The position numbers and the translations under genes were made by a program. A model generated the notes under the pieces. The model saw only the letters and a list, made by a program, of their open reading frames with translations. It made no database searches and was not told the DNA's origin. From Papaver somniferum (taxonomy: Eukaryota; Streptophyta; Magnoliopsida; Ranunculales; Papaveraceae): DNA of 64,000 nucleotides. Location: positions 199,370,585 through 199,434,584 of the forward strand of contig NC_039362.1 in assembly GCF_003573695.1 (NCBI RefSeq). Reading direction: 5' to 3'. Each line of letters starts with the position of its first letter. Position 1 is the stretch's first letter. Of the stretch, positions 43,075 to 55,601 are shown in pieces.

Positions 43075-46000
43075 GAACTGTCGACTATTGGGAAACATCT
43101 CGACAATCCGTAATCTAAAGGCGTTTCTCAGGGCTTGCAACCCTCAAATTGCTTTTCTATCTGAAACTTTATTGAACGAGGTAAAATCAATTTATCTCTT
43201 CTCGTCATTAAACTTTGATAATTACTATCGTGTACCTACAATTGGCAGAAGTAGAGGTCTAGCTATTCTTTGGAATGATTTTACAAAGATGGATATCATA
43301 TATGCTGATAAGGATGTCATCCATCGTCGCATCAATAACCTTCTTGAGAAAGAGTGAGACTTATTTTGTGTTTATGAACCACCCAACCATCAAAAGAGGA
43401 ATACCTTCTGGCAGAATTTCTCTCAATATACTTCTCAGTTCCAAAACCCTTGGTGTATGGTGGGAGATATTAATGCTATAATTTCCAATTCTGAAAAGCA
43501 TGGTGGTAGGCAAAGCTTGAATCCAATTAATCAAGGTTTTAAGGATTTCATTCAAGAAAAAGCTTAATTGATATGGTATATATAGGCCCAGCCTTCACTT
43601 GGTCCAACTCTGCTACTAAGAATGAACATGTAGTTGAGAGGCTTGATAGAGCATTATGCACCACTTAATGGCTAATGATGTTCAAGGAGAATGGGGTTCT
43701 TCATCTCCCCAGAATCAGCAGTGATCATGCCCTTATTCTTATCAATACCCACAGGACAAACAAAAGGAAAATAAAGCCTTCAAACAAGATTGAGTACTAC
43801 TGGATGGAACACCCTGAATTTCAGGATATAGTGGCTAATATTTGGTCTTCTCAAGATGGTGACACTATGAGCAAACTGGAAGGGGTTGGCAAGGCGCTTC
43901 ACAAATGGAGTATAAGATCATTCGGCAACATTTTTCAAGCTGTAGAAGATGCTAAGACTGAGCTACTCAATTTACAAAAAGAAGCCCATTTAAGAGATAC
44001 TAGAACTGAAGAGAAAATACTCTGTGATAAGATTGACTCACTAAACCAATTGCAGTACAAGTATTATGATCAAAGAAGCAAAGTCCAATGGATCCCCAAT
44101 GTAGACAAAAATACTCATATTTTTCATCTAGCTGCTACTCAAAGGAAGAGGAAGAATCAAATAACTTCCCTGCAATGCACTGATGGCAACTGGATTACAC
44201 AAGTTGATGAAGTGGTAGCTCACTTAGTGAATCATTTTTACTCTCTGTTTAAAAGAGACCCACAAGAGAACAACAATGTCATTCAATTCCAAGCTCCAGT
44301 TTCTCTAGATGCTACTGATAACGAAGTCATTGCCAGCATTCCTACTTCTGAGGAGATTTGGAGTGTGATCAAACATATGAAGAATCTTAAAGTTGTAGGT
44401 ACATATGGGATGCCTGCCATTTCTTCAAACGATATTGGGAGTACATTGGTTAAGGAGTGACTCAAACCATCAAACATTGCTTTTTCTCAACAACTCTACC
44501 TTCAGGTTTGAACCATACAAATATCTGCTTAATTCCTAAGGTGAAGCACCCAACTTTGCCATCTGAGTTCAGACCTATAGCTCTGACTAACATCATGTAC
44601 AACGTGATCACTAAAATACTAGCTCAGAGACTAAAGAAACACCTAAACAACCTAGTGGATCATGCCCAATCAGCCTTCATACCTGGTAGAATGATTATTG
44701 ATAACATTGTTGCTTCCAAAGAAATCTTCCACACCATGTCCGCTTCTTCTTCTATAATAGGTGCTTATGCACTTAAAATTGATATTAGCAAAGCCTATGA
44801 CAAGGTTAGATGGAGATTTCTAATCCATTGACTTAGCCTATGGAATTATAGGTAAAACACATGAACTGAACATGAAATGTGTCTCTATTGCTTATTTTTC
44901 TTTAATCATAAATGGTTAGGATGAAGGTTTTTTTACTAGTGAAAGAGGCCTTCGTCAGGGTTGCCCTTTATCCCCATACCTATTTATATTATGCACCCAA
45001 GGTCTCTCCTGCCTCATGTGCACAACGGAAAACAATACTTTGTATAATGATTATAAAATCTGCCACAATGCTCCATCTGTGTCACATTTTATGTTTGCTG
45101 ACGATCTAATCCTCTTTGGTACTCTGGACGAGACAACTTTGAACACTCTTCAACAAGTTCTATATACTTATGCGGCGTGGTATGGGCAGCATGCTAATAT
45201 ACAGAAGTCAGCAATCCACTTCAGTAAAGGAGTAAGGCCTGAGCGAAGAACAGAAGTTGCAACTGTGATGGGGGTAAAACAGATGCAAATTGATGAAAAG
45301 TATCTTGGACACCAACTCCTCAAATATTCTTATGGAATTGATTCGTATGACTTCTTGTCTGATAAATTTGATTCCAAGTTAGCTGGTTGGAAAAGAAGTT
45401 ACTTCTCGCATGCTGGCAGAATCATTATGATCAATCATGTGCTGGGTCTCATTCCACCATATTACATGGCCACTTTGCTCCTTCCGTAAAAGGTCCTACA
45501 GAAACTCACTAGAACTATGCGGAATTTCTGGTGGGGTCACTCGAAAGATATTCAAAAAACCCATTTTATCAATTGGAAAATATTTGAACAACCAAAAGAA
45601 GATGGAGGTCTAGGAATTAAAACTCTGCAGCACATCAACAAAGCAATGATTTCCAAGCTCATATCAAAGCTCCTAGAGAATGATAATGCCTGTGGTGTCA
45701 ATTGATGAGGGCTAAGTATCTCCACAAGAAAAACTTCTGGGAGGTAAAAAAAACCCAGAAAAGCTCTTCAACTTGGTCTGCTATGCTAATCTGCAGGAAT
45801 GATCTAAAAGATGGATGTTGCTGGGATGTTAAGAAAGGGGAGAAGATAAAGATCAAAGAAGATCCTTGGGTTCCCACCATCTACAACATGAGGCCCACGC
45901 TTAACTCAAACTCCACCAATTGCCCTACCTTTGTAGCGGAGTTGATTATGCAGAACCCTGTCAGATGGGATGTCGAAAACTCCACCAAGTGTTTAATCAG

Positions 46001-47149
46001 CATGATGTCAATAAGATATTAGATATATGTATCTTAGAGATAAATGGTGAGGAAGCTGAAGACAAGTTATTATGGCTACATCACCCAAATGGGAGTTTCT
46101 CTGCCAAGTTCTTTATGAAATCGCTGCAAAACAGATTGTCTTCTTCGTCAAATGCTGGTAATATTGAAGAATTCCCTTGGAAAAAATTCTAGCAGGTACA
46201 AGTTCTACCACCTAAAATTCATATCTTCATGTGGAGACTTCTGAACAATGGTTTAGCAGTGGGAAGCAAATTCATGCACTTCTAGAAGAATGCAAATGTT
46301 GAATGCAGGCTATGCAATGAGGCTATTGAATCCATCAAACACCTATTCCTATACTGCCCAGTTACCCAAAACTTCCTTTTTGCATCACCTTTAAACTTCA
46401 GAACAGATGAGCCTCTAAACATCTCTGTGCTTCACTATGTTAAGAAGTGGTTACTTGAAGGAGGAGATCTGGATAGGCTTAAATGGAGAGCGTGCCTGAT
46501 GTGGATTACCTGTAAAACTAGGAATGATTTCATCTTCAATAAAATCAAAATTCATATGGAGAAAATGTTACAAGATGCTGCTTACTGGTATAATCTGAAC
46601 TCCTGTGAACTGAATACCCTGACCTTGCCAACTGAACAAGACCTGTTAAACTCTGATGCATGTACGTGGGTGCCTCCATCCCAAGCTACAACTAAGATTA
46701 ACTTTGATGGTGCAGCTTGATCTAAAGGCCATGCTTGCGCTACTGTTGCCAGAAACTTTCAGTCTAAAGTTGAAGGGTGTCAAACAAGAGTTCTAGACTT
46801 CAACTCTCCTGTAGAAGCATAAGCTCATGGTGCTTTCTTGAGTATTGAACTGGCCATCAGTATGGGGTTAGGTCAAATCATTGTCGTAGGAGACTCTCTC
46901 ATTGTGATAAACTCTCTGCGATATCAGCACTCACCTACTCCCCGGCGGATCAAGAATACTATATCCAGAGTTAAGGAAAAGCTAAGTTCTTTCACCTCTT
47001 GCAAATTTAATTTTATCAAAAAGGATGCCAATAGTATGGCTCACTCCTTAGCAGCTTATGTTGTAGAACATAACCACTTTATGAATTGGTTATCCTCCTC
47101 TAATTCGTGTATCCCTCACATCTTGTGTGAGTCTTCTCCTGCTACTTAG
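43058..47149 (+). pseudogene. LINE ORF2: endonuclease, reverse transcriptase, RNase H
   Basis: AP-type endonuclease motifs: SRNCRLLGN (normally NCRGLG), AFLSETLL, MVGDINAI and SSDHALIL near 43720. Reverse transcriptase: CLIPKVKHPTLPSEFRPIAL, then QSAFIPGRMIIDNIVASKEI, LKIDISKAYDKVRW, GLRQGCPLSPYLF in a shifted frame, and FADD at 45094-45105. Later blocks are FWWGHSKDIQKTHFINWKIF and CRLCNEAIESIKHLFLYC (zinc region). The C-terminal RNase H has INFDGAA and VVGDSLIVINSLRYQ, then KDANSMAHSLA, ending at TAG 47147-47149. Stops at 43355, 43566, 44458, 44829, 45487, 45703 and 46190 among others plus frameshifts make it dead. Confidence 0.88.
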
Positions 47150-47654
47150 TTTTGTTGTTTCTGTTGACCTTTCCCCTTCAAAAAAAAAGGGGGAATATAG
47201 CTCAATATGTGGCATATCTCATGTATTGCTTTATTAAAAGCAAACTGCCTCGAATATAACCCGACTTCTAATACAATTCAAGAGTCACCGATTCAAGTAA
47301 GATAATGTACCAAATTTAGTGAAGAATATTTATCCAAATTTTGTATTTATGATATAACTCGTACCTTTGTGCATATCCAATAAAGTTTGACCCTCAACCT
47401 CTCCTATAAGAAGTGTCATGCCTGTTGAATTGATTAAATATCACTAATATTTCTCTATAGTATTTGGTTGTAATGATGTTAGATCAAATAGCAGATCCCA
47501 AATTTTTCAATCCTAACTTATAATGGTTAGAGAAAAACTCAACTCAAATGAAGCGAGTGAGTCGTAGTTGGTTCCGATTCACACGAGTTGGTCAGGATTA
47601 AAGTAGGGCAGTGGGCACCGCATTATCGATTCTCACTTCCCCTAGTCTCAAGAC

Positions 47655-48392
47655 TAGGGCTGTTCATGGTCGGTTTTGGTTCGGTTTCTAACCAAACCAA
47701 AACCGAAACCAATATTATTGGTTTCTAAAAATCTAAACCAAACCAATCCATTAACTATTGGTTCGGTTTCCAAATGGTTGCAGTTGGTTTCGGTTTGTTC
47801 CAGTGGTTTTTGGTTAGCCAATAATTATGTCAAACCAAAAAAAAAAAATACACAAATTTACAGATAAAAAAATCGTAATTGCCGATAGTATTGGTTTACA
47901 CAAATTTACAGACAAATTTTTTTTATCAAGAATAGTTAGAGCTTACTCTATTTCTAGAGATCAAAAGAAGATATATAATATATCTTAATTTAGTTATTGA
48001 CAAATAAAAAAAAAGAAAGACGGGAAGAAAAAAGTCGAGTAGCAGCAGCTGTAGTTGGGGGTGGAGAAGGGAGGCGACTGAGAGAAGGAGAAAGAGAAAG
48101 AGGGAGAGTATCATAATGAAATATTAGATTTAGGGTTTCTATTTATCCTCTAAATCAATGGGTAGAATCTAATACTTGTAAATCGACGGTAGAAACTAAG
48201 TTTAAAAATTAATCGGTTTTCCAATGGTTTTTGGTTTGGTTTTAGAGGTCAAACTAAACCAAAACCAACACTATCGGTTTCCCACTTTCTACACCGTAAC
48301 CAATCCATTAGTAAATGGTTCGGTTTGGTTTCTTTCTAATTGGTCTGGTTTGGTCTGATTCCAGCCAAAAATCGAAACCATGTTCAGCCCTA
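47655..48392. mobile_element. hAT MITE with perfect 8-bp target duplication
   Basis: TAGGGCTGTTCATGG at the left faces TAGGGCTGAACATGG read from the right. The flanks are CTCAAGAC (47647-47654) and CTCAAGAC (48393-48400), identical. The subterminal parts are rich in GGTTTGGTTT/AACCAAACC words. No transposase. It ends 101 bases before the ATG of the BMS1-like gene. Confidence 0.9.
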
Positions 48393-48493
48393 CTCAAGAC
48401 TCTCAGGAAAAAAACCAGCGAGTTAAAATAGAAAAATAACCTCTGTAATCCCAAGAAGGCAAATTAGTTCTGCTGGTGTAATCTAGGGTTGAA

Positions 48494-51400
48494 ATGGGGA
48501 TCGATTCTTCTTCTTTTAGTTCAATTAGTAATCGGTACGAAGGTAGATTTGTTCGTCATTGGGATTATAATAACAGTTTGATAATTTATGACAGAAAGAG
48601 TGATGACAATCGAAACGCACAATCACAAGCAGCAACCACTGATCAGAAAGAGGTACAATTGCAACATGATCTCGACGAAGAAGAACCAGTTCCATACGTT
48701 GTTCTAGTTCAAGGACCTCCCAAGGTAGTATTATTTTCTTTGCTTTTAACCTAAATTGAGGTTTATGTTTTGTTTATGCTTTCGTCGATTATCTTATTTC
48801 CAAGCAATTAGGGGGTTATGACGCTTTTTAATACGCGATTGTAGGTTGGGAAGTCCATGCTGATTAAATCTCTAGCGAAGTTTTTTACTATGCACCATCT
48901 AGATAACGTTCGAGGTCCTATTACTGTGGTATCAGGTACTTGTTGTTTGCATTATGTGGTCTTAGTTGTTCTAAACCCTTCATGCCCAAATGATAATCTT
49001 GTTTTGTTGTATTTTTGATAGGTAAGCATAGGCGGCTGCAGTTTGTGGAGTGCCCAAATGATGTTAATGGCATGATAGATGCTGCAAAATACGCTGATTT
49101 GGTGTTATTTTGCATTGATGCAAGTTATGGGTTTGAAATGGTAAGTCACAGTAGATAGTTCGTTTAGATTTTATTTTAATTGTTACAAGAATGACTGGTT
49201 CTTTGGGTCTCATACTAATTCCTGCCATTTTCAGTGGTACTGATCATACTAGCTAGATACCTGTTTCATGCTTTCATACTCATTATGAATTGTGAAAAAG
49301 CTTTCCAGTCATCAACTTTCTTGTACAATCTTTTGAATTGACTTCAATGATGCCGCCTTGGGCTTTTGTTTGACTTAGAGGAACTCAGGAAGATCATTAC
49401 CGAGTTTAAAATGTCTCGATCTCTCACTTGTATAACAATGATACTGGTTTTTCGAGAGGACAAAACTACCGAGTATATTAAACATACATAATCACTACAC
49501 TTTGAAGAAAGGAACAACCATGTATCTTCTTCTTCTCGATCATTCCCTCTTCTTTTATTATTTCATATTTTCAGACTTTATATAACTAAGTCGCAGAAAT
49601 ATTAAAACTTTATGTTGCTGTTTTCGGAACAAGTACTAGTGTTCCTACGGGGTAATTCTTTTTAACAGCAAAATTTCGTCCACTCGCAGTTCACAATTTC
49701 TCGCATATTTGTTATGAAATATGATGTTTCTCTCGTCATTTTCCTCTTCTTTTTTGGAGCATCATGCAATGAATAACTCTCGGTGGCATGATACAGCTGA
49801 CTGTGTTGACAGTTATTCACTGATAGAGAAAAGGCGAATTTGTGATTGTGTTTGTATGCCTGCTGTGTGATGCATAGAAACAAGTCACAGACTCACAGTA
49901 TCTGTTCATTCTCAAAAGAAATCAGTTCCTTCATTTGCAGATAAAATATTTAAATATTTTAGTTTCTTATGTCTTCAAAGATGTTCATTTTCGAAATATA
50001 TATGGTGGTTTCTGAGGCCTTTCTTTCTTATTGCAAAATGCCTTTATTTATTTCAGGAAACGTTTGAGTTCTTTAACCTTCTACAAGTTCACGGCTTTCC
50101 AAATGTCATTGGTGTCCTCACAAATCTTGATAAGATCAAACCTGATGGAAGTCTAAAGGAAACCAAGCAGCGCCTCAGTCGTCAGTTCCGGAACGAAATA
50201 TACGGTGGAGCAGAAGTATTCTACTTGTCTAATCTTGATAAGGGAATGTAAGTTTTTGTTTAGATGAATAGGGTATTATAACCCATGCATTTAATGTATA
50301 TTGTTTGCTGATTTTTAACGTAATGCACTTATTAGAAGAAATAAAATCTGCAAGTCTCGATTAAGGATTGCTGCTTCTCCATTGTTGTTTCTTATTCATT
50401 TATAATTATAATTAACAGGTACATGGACGATGAGATTCACAAACTAGGAGCGTTCATATCAGTTATGAAATTCAACCCTTTGTCCTGGCAAACTGCACAT
50501 CCTTATGTGCTCGTCGATCATTTTGAGGATGTTACTTCTCCAGAGAGAGTGCACATTGACAATAAATGCGATAGAAACATAGTTATGTACGGTTATCTTC
50601 GAGGCAGTAATTTTAGGAGAGGAACTCAGGTACTTCTTCCAGCAAACATGTTTTGATTCCATTGCTTTCAGAACTATAGACTCTCTACGAATGTATTCTT
50701 GTTTGGCCACCTTGTGAAATATCATATTGTGGTGTGTTTGATTTATTTTTGTAAGATATCGTATTGTATTGTGTTTGATTTGGTAGTCATTTTTCCTAAT
50801 AAGAGCATATCAATGAGCGGGAATTGTTATGAGCCCGTCATATAAAAGAATGAGTGGAACAGCAGCCTATTATTCTGTACGTCCGACCTATTGTTTTCAC
50901 TCTTTCTTCCACTATTGTAAGTACTGATTTAAGGTGTATGATACCAGGTGCATATTGCTGGTGCTGGTGATTTTCCTGTATATGGTATTAAAAGCTTAGC
51001 TGATCCCTGCTCTTTACCAATTGCTGCCAAAATTAAGGGAGTGAGTGACAAGGAAAGACTCTTTTATGCACCAATGTCTGGTCTTGGGGATCTTCTCTAT
51101 GACAAGGATGCAGAATATCTGGATGAACTCAACGATATTGATGAGGTAACCCAATCGGAGATCGCAGGTTTCAGAGCAGGAACTTATTTAAAGTTGGAGG
51201 TTCGTGATGTCCCTTTTGAGATGACTAAAAATATTGATCCCAATCACCCTATCCTCGTCGGAGGTATCAGTCTCGAAGAGGAGAATATTGGATATATGAA
51301 GGTATCACGCTAACTTCAATTGGAAGGGCCTGTGTAATTTCTTAGTATATATTTTTTTTGGTTCGAATAACTAATAAGCGTAACTAGAAGGCAGTATATC

Positions 51401-53438
51401 TGGTAACACCGTTTGTGCTCATAGAAGCACACTTGCAATCCTTACATGGTTATGTCAATCGGGATATATGTGTGGTATCTGTTGATTGGTAGTGCTCCGT
51501 ACATGTATGAATCTGAATTTTGTATACATCGTCCTTATTGCATCAAATACTAGTTTAACTTAAATATCAATTCTCACACCACAAAGACCGAAGGCACCTA
51601 TGATTTGTCAATGAATGAAATGGACAAAAATAAGGATCTGATGTACTATGCTGTGTCCAAGCTTGATTTGTTATCATTAAACTTGACTTGTTTCTCAGCT
51701 GCTGCTTGGGTTGCATTATCACCTTGCTTTTCTGTGATTGTTGTTCATTTCATAACTCAGAATTTCTTCTCTACTACATTCTATCAGACTAAACAACAGC
51801 TAATTATTAAGCAACTACTGTTTTCTTGTTAAGCTTAGACTTGTGTAATGCAGCCAATGGCCCCTTGTTTTGTTCTGTCTTTAATCGTATGTTTACTGAA
51901 TTCTTCAGTACATTTTTAATAAATTAGCACCGGAGGCACACTTAAGTAATCCATGTTCTTCTGGCATATAACACCTTATTTAGGATGTTGTACAATGCTT
52001 ATTGTCATTAGGAGTTTATGCTTCGATTTTTTCATATATTTTTGTTGTACTTTTAGGCGAGGCTTAAGCGACATAGCTGGCATAGGAAATTATTGAAGAC
52101 AAGAGACCCAATCATTGTTTCAGCTGGTTGGAAACGTTACCAGACCAGATCCACTTATGCCCAGGAGCAGGAAGACTGTGGTAACGGTTTGCATCGTATC
52201 GATTCTACTCCCGAGCACGCAGATTGTCTTGCAATGTTTTGGGGTCCTCTTGCACCTCCTGATACTGGTTTTGTAGCTATACAAAATCTGGCAGGCAATA
52301 AGATCTGACGTATTCTACTTGAACTTTTAACTTATCATCACTATGGTATTTCAGTACTTGGTTAATTGCAACCGCAACATCGAGGGGTATTGCATTAAAT
52401 TAGATGAAAAAAATGCGTGTTTAAGTTCATACCGTGTATCCTTGATTTCCCGAGTACTTGGCCTAAACTGAGAAAATAACTATGTACTTCCTGAGACTTG
52501 TCTTGTTCAGATTGTACCGTACGTTTCATGAACATATTACTGCGCCTACCTGTCCAATAAATACTCACATTTTATGTCGGTCATCTCCTCTAATACATAT
52601 TTGTTTCTTTTGAAGAAGAGGCTATCCGTTAATTTCCTGTTGTTGATTTGCTTGTATGTTTGAGTTCTGCATCGTTTGTTGATTGACTTATACTTGATTC
52701 CCCAGGCTGCATTTCGGATTTCAGCAATTGGTGTCATACTTGACGTTACCCAGGCTGCAGAGATAGTTACAAAGATAATGAAGAAGCGCAAACAAATTGG
52801 GTCTCCTCTCAAGACCTTCAAGAAAACTGCTCTCATCAAAGACATGTTTACATCAGATCTTGAAATTGATTGGTTTGAAGGTGCAGCGATTCAGACTGTA
52901 AGAGGAGTTCGGGGGAACATTAAAAAGGTATTGTTGCCCTGTGCCAAAACTAATTTCAATATTTGCTCTTTCGTGTTTTTATTTATCGAGTGTCTGGATT
53001 CTACAACAACAGGTTGTGATCCATTTGCTTTTGTGATGCTGTAGCAGTGTAGTGTATGAATGAACAAATTTTCTGTAATTGTTCTTATAGGAAGTCAAAA
53101 TGTTGGATCATTTCCATGTGGCCCACAACTAACTCGTGTCTTTCCAGACCTTCATTGGTTTTCTATAAAGTCGGCAAGACACGTTTCTGTTGAAATCTTT
53201 TGTTGTATCAGGGAATCTAGGATTCCTGTGAAGCTTATTTCTTTTGTTTACCAATTTTATTGTTATTGGGCAGGCTGCCAGAAAAAAGCTCGTTAGTGAA
53301 CTTCCAAGGAAGGGAGATGTTTGTTCCAAAACCAAGGATGATCCTGCTAGGAGACAGCAGACGGTTGAACAGCGACGTGGTGTGGTGTTTGCCGAGAAGA
53401 AGAAGACAACTGGAAATCGGATCTGTAAAGAGGACTAG
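48494..53438 (+). pseudogene. BMS1-like ribosome biogenesis GTPase, shortened paralogue
   Basis: Nine exons (48494-48724, 48845-48935, 49022-49140, 50057-50247, 50419-50629, 50948-51301, 52057-52302, 52706-52927, 53274-53438) total 610 codons in one phase. BMS1 is the nucleolar GTPase of 40S subunit assembly. Seen: P-loop QGPPKVGKS, RGPITVVSG, VECPNDVNGMIDAAKYADLV (Asn-Asp for the usual G3), GVLTNLDKIK (G4), FISVMKFNPLSWQTAHPYVL, DKCDRN-like NKCDRNIVMYGYLRG, LFYAPMSGLGDLLYDKDAEY, then VEVRD-like LKLEVRDVPFEMTK, HPILVGGISLEEENIGYM, CLAMFWGPLAPPDTGFVAIQ and FKKTALIKDMFTSDLE. The long acidic middle and most of the C-terminus of BMS1 (usually about 1100-1200 residues) are absent and the first 65 residues are unlike it. 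The donor after 52302 is AT, giving a stop at 52306-52308. Confidence 0.82.
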
Positions 53439-53647
53439 GTAAGAACACATGGGCTAATACAACGCTTTCCGTAGGATAGTGTATATTTTCGTAGAAATAT
53501 TCTTCCCATTTTTTTAATGAAATATTCTTTCCGTAGGTTGCCTGCTGGCTCATGTTAGAATGTAGGTCTTAGAGATATCATTGTTTGGTCTACTCTTAAC
53601 TACTATGAAGTTGAATCTGATTTGTTTGGGATTGTGTTTATTCTTTA

Positions 53648-53842
53648 GTGTAAAAGGAGGCCGAAGAAATGTGTGGAGTTTTCTGATAAAAAGAAAGAGT
53701 ATATTCTACAGTGTAAAAGGAGGCCGGAGGAATGCGAGGAACCTTCTGAGAAAGAGAAAGAGTTATTAAAGAAATTTATAGAGAAATCAAATGAGATGGC
53801 GAAAGGGTGGTGCAATCTCAATTATCTAATGATAGGACATTA
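53648..53842 (+). other. Possible extra exon with an internal duplication
   Basis: After an acceptor-like TTCTTTAG, an open stretch reads CKRRPKKCVEFSDKKKEYIL, then CKRRPEECEEPSEKEKELLK and on to a TAA at 53840-53842. The two halves are tandem copies of about 66 bp. A consensus donor AG|GTAAGA overlaps the stop codon of the preceding BMS1-like exon (53436-53438), so splicing across would need a different frame. It may be a lost terminal exon or chance. Confidence 0.3.
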
Positions 53843-54067
53843 ATATTTATTTACTTAATGCTACCAGACTTTTGTTTTATATATTTCCAAGACGTGTCAT
53901 TGGCACTAAATTTAACCAAAAAGAAAAAACCAAGGAAATCCAGGTTTCATATGAATTGTTTCTTCTGCTGAAGCCAAGGAGATGAAGGTCTCTTTCTTGA
54001 TGGGTATTGACAAGAGTAATGGGTTTCATTCTAGTAGGATCTCTGATGTGTTTTTAGTGTACTTTCA

Positions 54068-54321
54068 CTGCTATGTATAATGGGTGTGCTTAATCAGCTA
54101 ATGAATCGAATTATGTTCTCTAATTTGATCTTTTGGTTTTAAGTTCACTTCGTAGCTAATGAATTTTATGTTCTTAGATGAGAGCTAAATTATTGTACAT
54201 GGGTTCTTTCTCAGACAAGTACTGTGGTGCCGAATCTGGTTTTATATCAGATCACAGTTTCCATTTTGGCTCTAAAATTATAGATAAAAGGCAAATTAAG
54301 CACACCCATTATACATAGCAG
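54068..54321. repeat. Perfect 27-bp inverted repeat at an element breakpoint
   Basis: 54068-54094 (starting CTGCTATGTATAATGGGTGT) is the exact reverse complement of 54295-54321. The right arm ends on the base before R-type internal sequence begins at 54322. The spacer has no recognised content. Confidence 0.9.
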
Positions 54322-55065
54322 TTTGCGAATTTAGGATCCCTAAGTTCTTTGGAGTAAAGAGATCCTTTACCAGCACCACGGTTAGCGAACTCCAGCATCA
54401 GACGGATGCAATCCCCACTCAATTGGAAGATAGCTCGCGAAAATCCCGAGTGAGCGAGAATTTCATAGAACAGAGGAATATCTGGGTCATAAAGAGGAAT
54501 GGGGAGAACTACGAGAATTTGACCTAGCGAAATTATGATTGATTGATCATCACAATGTTGATCAGAGAAAAGTTTGATAGAAAGAATTGACTTGGCACTT
54601 TCACCAGGAATGGTAGAAACTGTGAAACCTTTCTCAGCAAGATCTTTTTGGACGTCTTTTAAGTTTTTCTCATGTTTGTGGCCACTTGGAGGCATATCTG
54701 AATATAGAGTATGGGAATGGATAAAAAACAAGAAGATTGAAGAGGGAAGAATTACAGTAGCAGAACTTACGGAAGAACAATAGAGTTGCAGAGATGAGAG
54801 AATAAAAAGAGAAGAGAAAGTAAAAAGAAAATGGAAAGAAGAGTAAGAAGAATATATAAAGAAGATTTTTTTTTTACTCGAAGAAATAAACACCATTCAT
54901 GCGAAAAGACGTGAGCAGTTGAAAAGCAGCGGTTACAGAAGACATGTCAAGAAATAGATGGAAGAAAGAATACGTGTGATAAATGCAGAATATGAAGAGA
55001 TGAACAACTGCGGCATTTCTCACATCATTCTCTACTTCGCAGAGAAGATATGAGAAGAGGCAATA
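54322..55065 (-). pseudogene. 3' remnant of another R element with antisense first coding exon
   Basis: This stretch is a near copy of 62797-63538, ending in the same purine run before an LTR. On the minus strand it carries the antisense gene start: ATG at 54695-54693, MPPSGHKHEKNLKDVQKDLA, then FTVSTIPGESAKSILSIKLF, PLYDPDIPLFYEILAHSGFS and LSGDCIRLMLEFANRGAGKG, running off the breakpoint at 54322. A 5' non-coding exon with a GTAAGT donor (54770 region) precedes it. It belongs to an element that shares its 3' LTR position with the 5' LTR of R2, giving a tandem arrangement. Confidence 0.8.
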
Positions 55066-55535
55066 TGTAGGATCAGAATCTCGCAGCAATAATGTCTCAG
55101 CATAATTATTAACAACACAACACATCAGTGTCGCAGAATAACTTCATAAACGAAATAATAAACGACATCAGCTAAATCATGAGAAAAATGTGATGATCCT
55201 GAGAAAATTAGAGAGTTTGTGAGATTAACATTTGTAAGGATGCGAGAATGTCGCAAGTCATATCCGAAAATAAAGGACAGATTAGCTGTCATCCACTACG
55301 TAATTTTCTATAAATAGCCGCTCAGTTGTAAAGGAAAGGGGAGAGATCTTTTCTGATTGAGAAGTAAGAAAATAGGAGAGACAAAATCTAGATCAATGGT
55401 TATTCTTGATTCCTTTATCTTTTCTTGTAAGATTGTTCAAAGATTCATCAAAAAAATTAAGATTATTAATCTAAAATGAGTTGAATGTTAATGAAACCTT
55501 GTGAGGGGTGTAGTGTAGGATTTCCTGCAACTACA
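55066..55535 (+). repeat. 5' LTR of R2, shared with an upstream remnant
   Basis: 470 bp from TGTAGGATCAG to GCAACTACA. It is preceded by the internal 3' end of another element instead of host DNA, and followed by TAA and TGGCGCTAG. The GCGA-N5-TCGC dyad is at 55242-55254. Confidence 0.93.
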
Positions 55536-55601
55536 TAATGGCGCTAGAAACAGGGAGGATTGAAAATTGAAGATTATTCTAGAAAAAATTGAAGATTAAT
55601 A

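Larger units (their letters stand above)
41374..47190 (+). mobile_element. L1-type LINE, decayed, with C-terminal RNase H
   Basis: Two-frame plan: a Gag-like ORF1 (41374-43074), then endonuclease, reverse transcriptase, zinc region and RNase H (43058-47149), followed by a short 3' untranslated region ending in an A run at about 47181-47189. About 170 bp of 5' leader precedes the first ATG. Numerous stops and frameshifts. No target duplication could be fixed. It is in the opposite orientation to the LINE relic at 20-30 kb and not closely similar. Confidence 0.87.

Noticed and set aside
52546..52845. Minus-strand frame across exon 8 of the BMS1-like gene
   Set aside because: It is the shadow of the real exon and lacks any motif.
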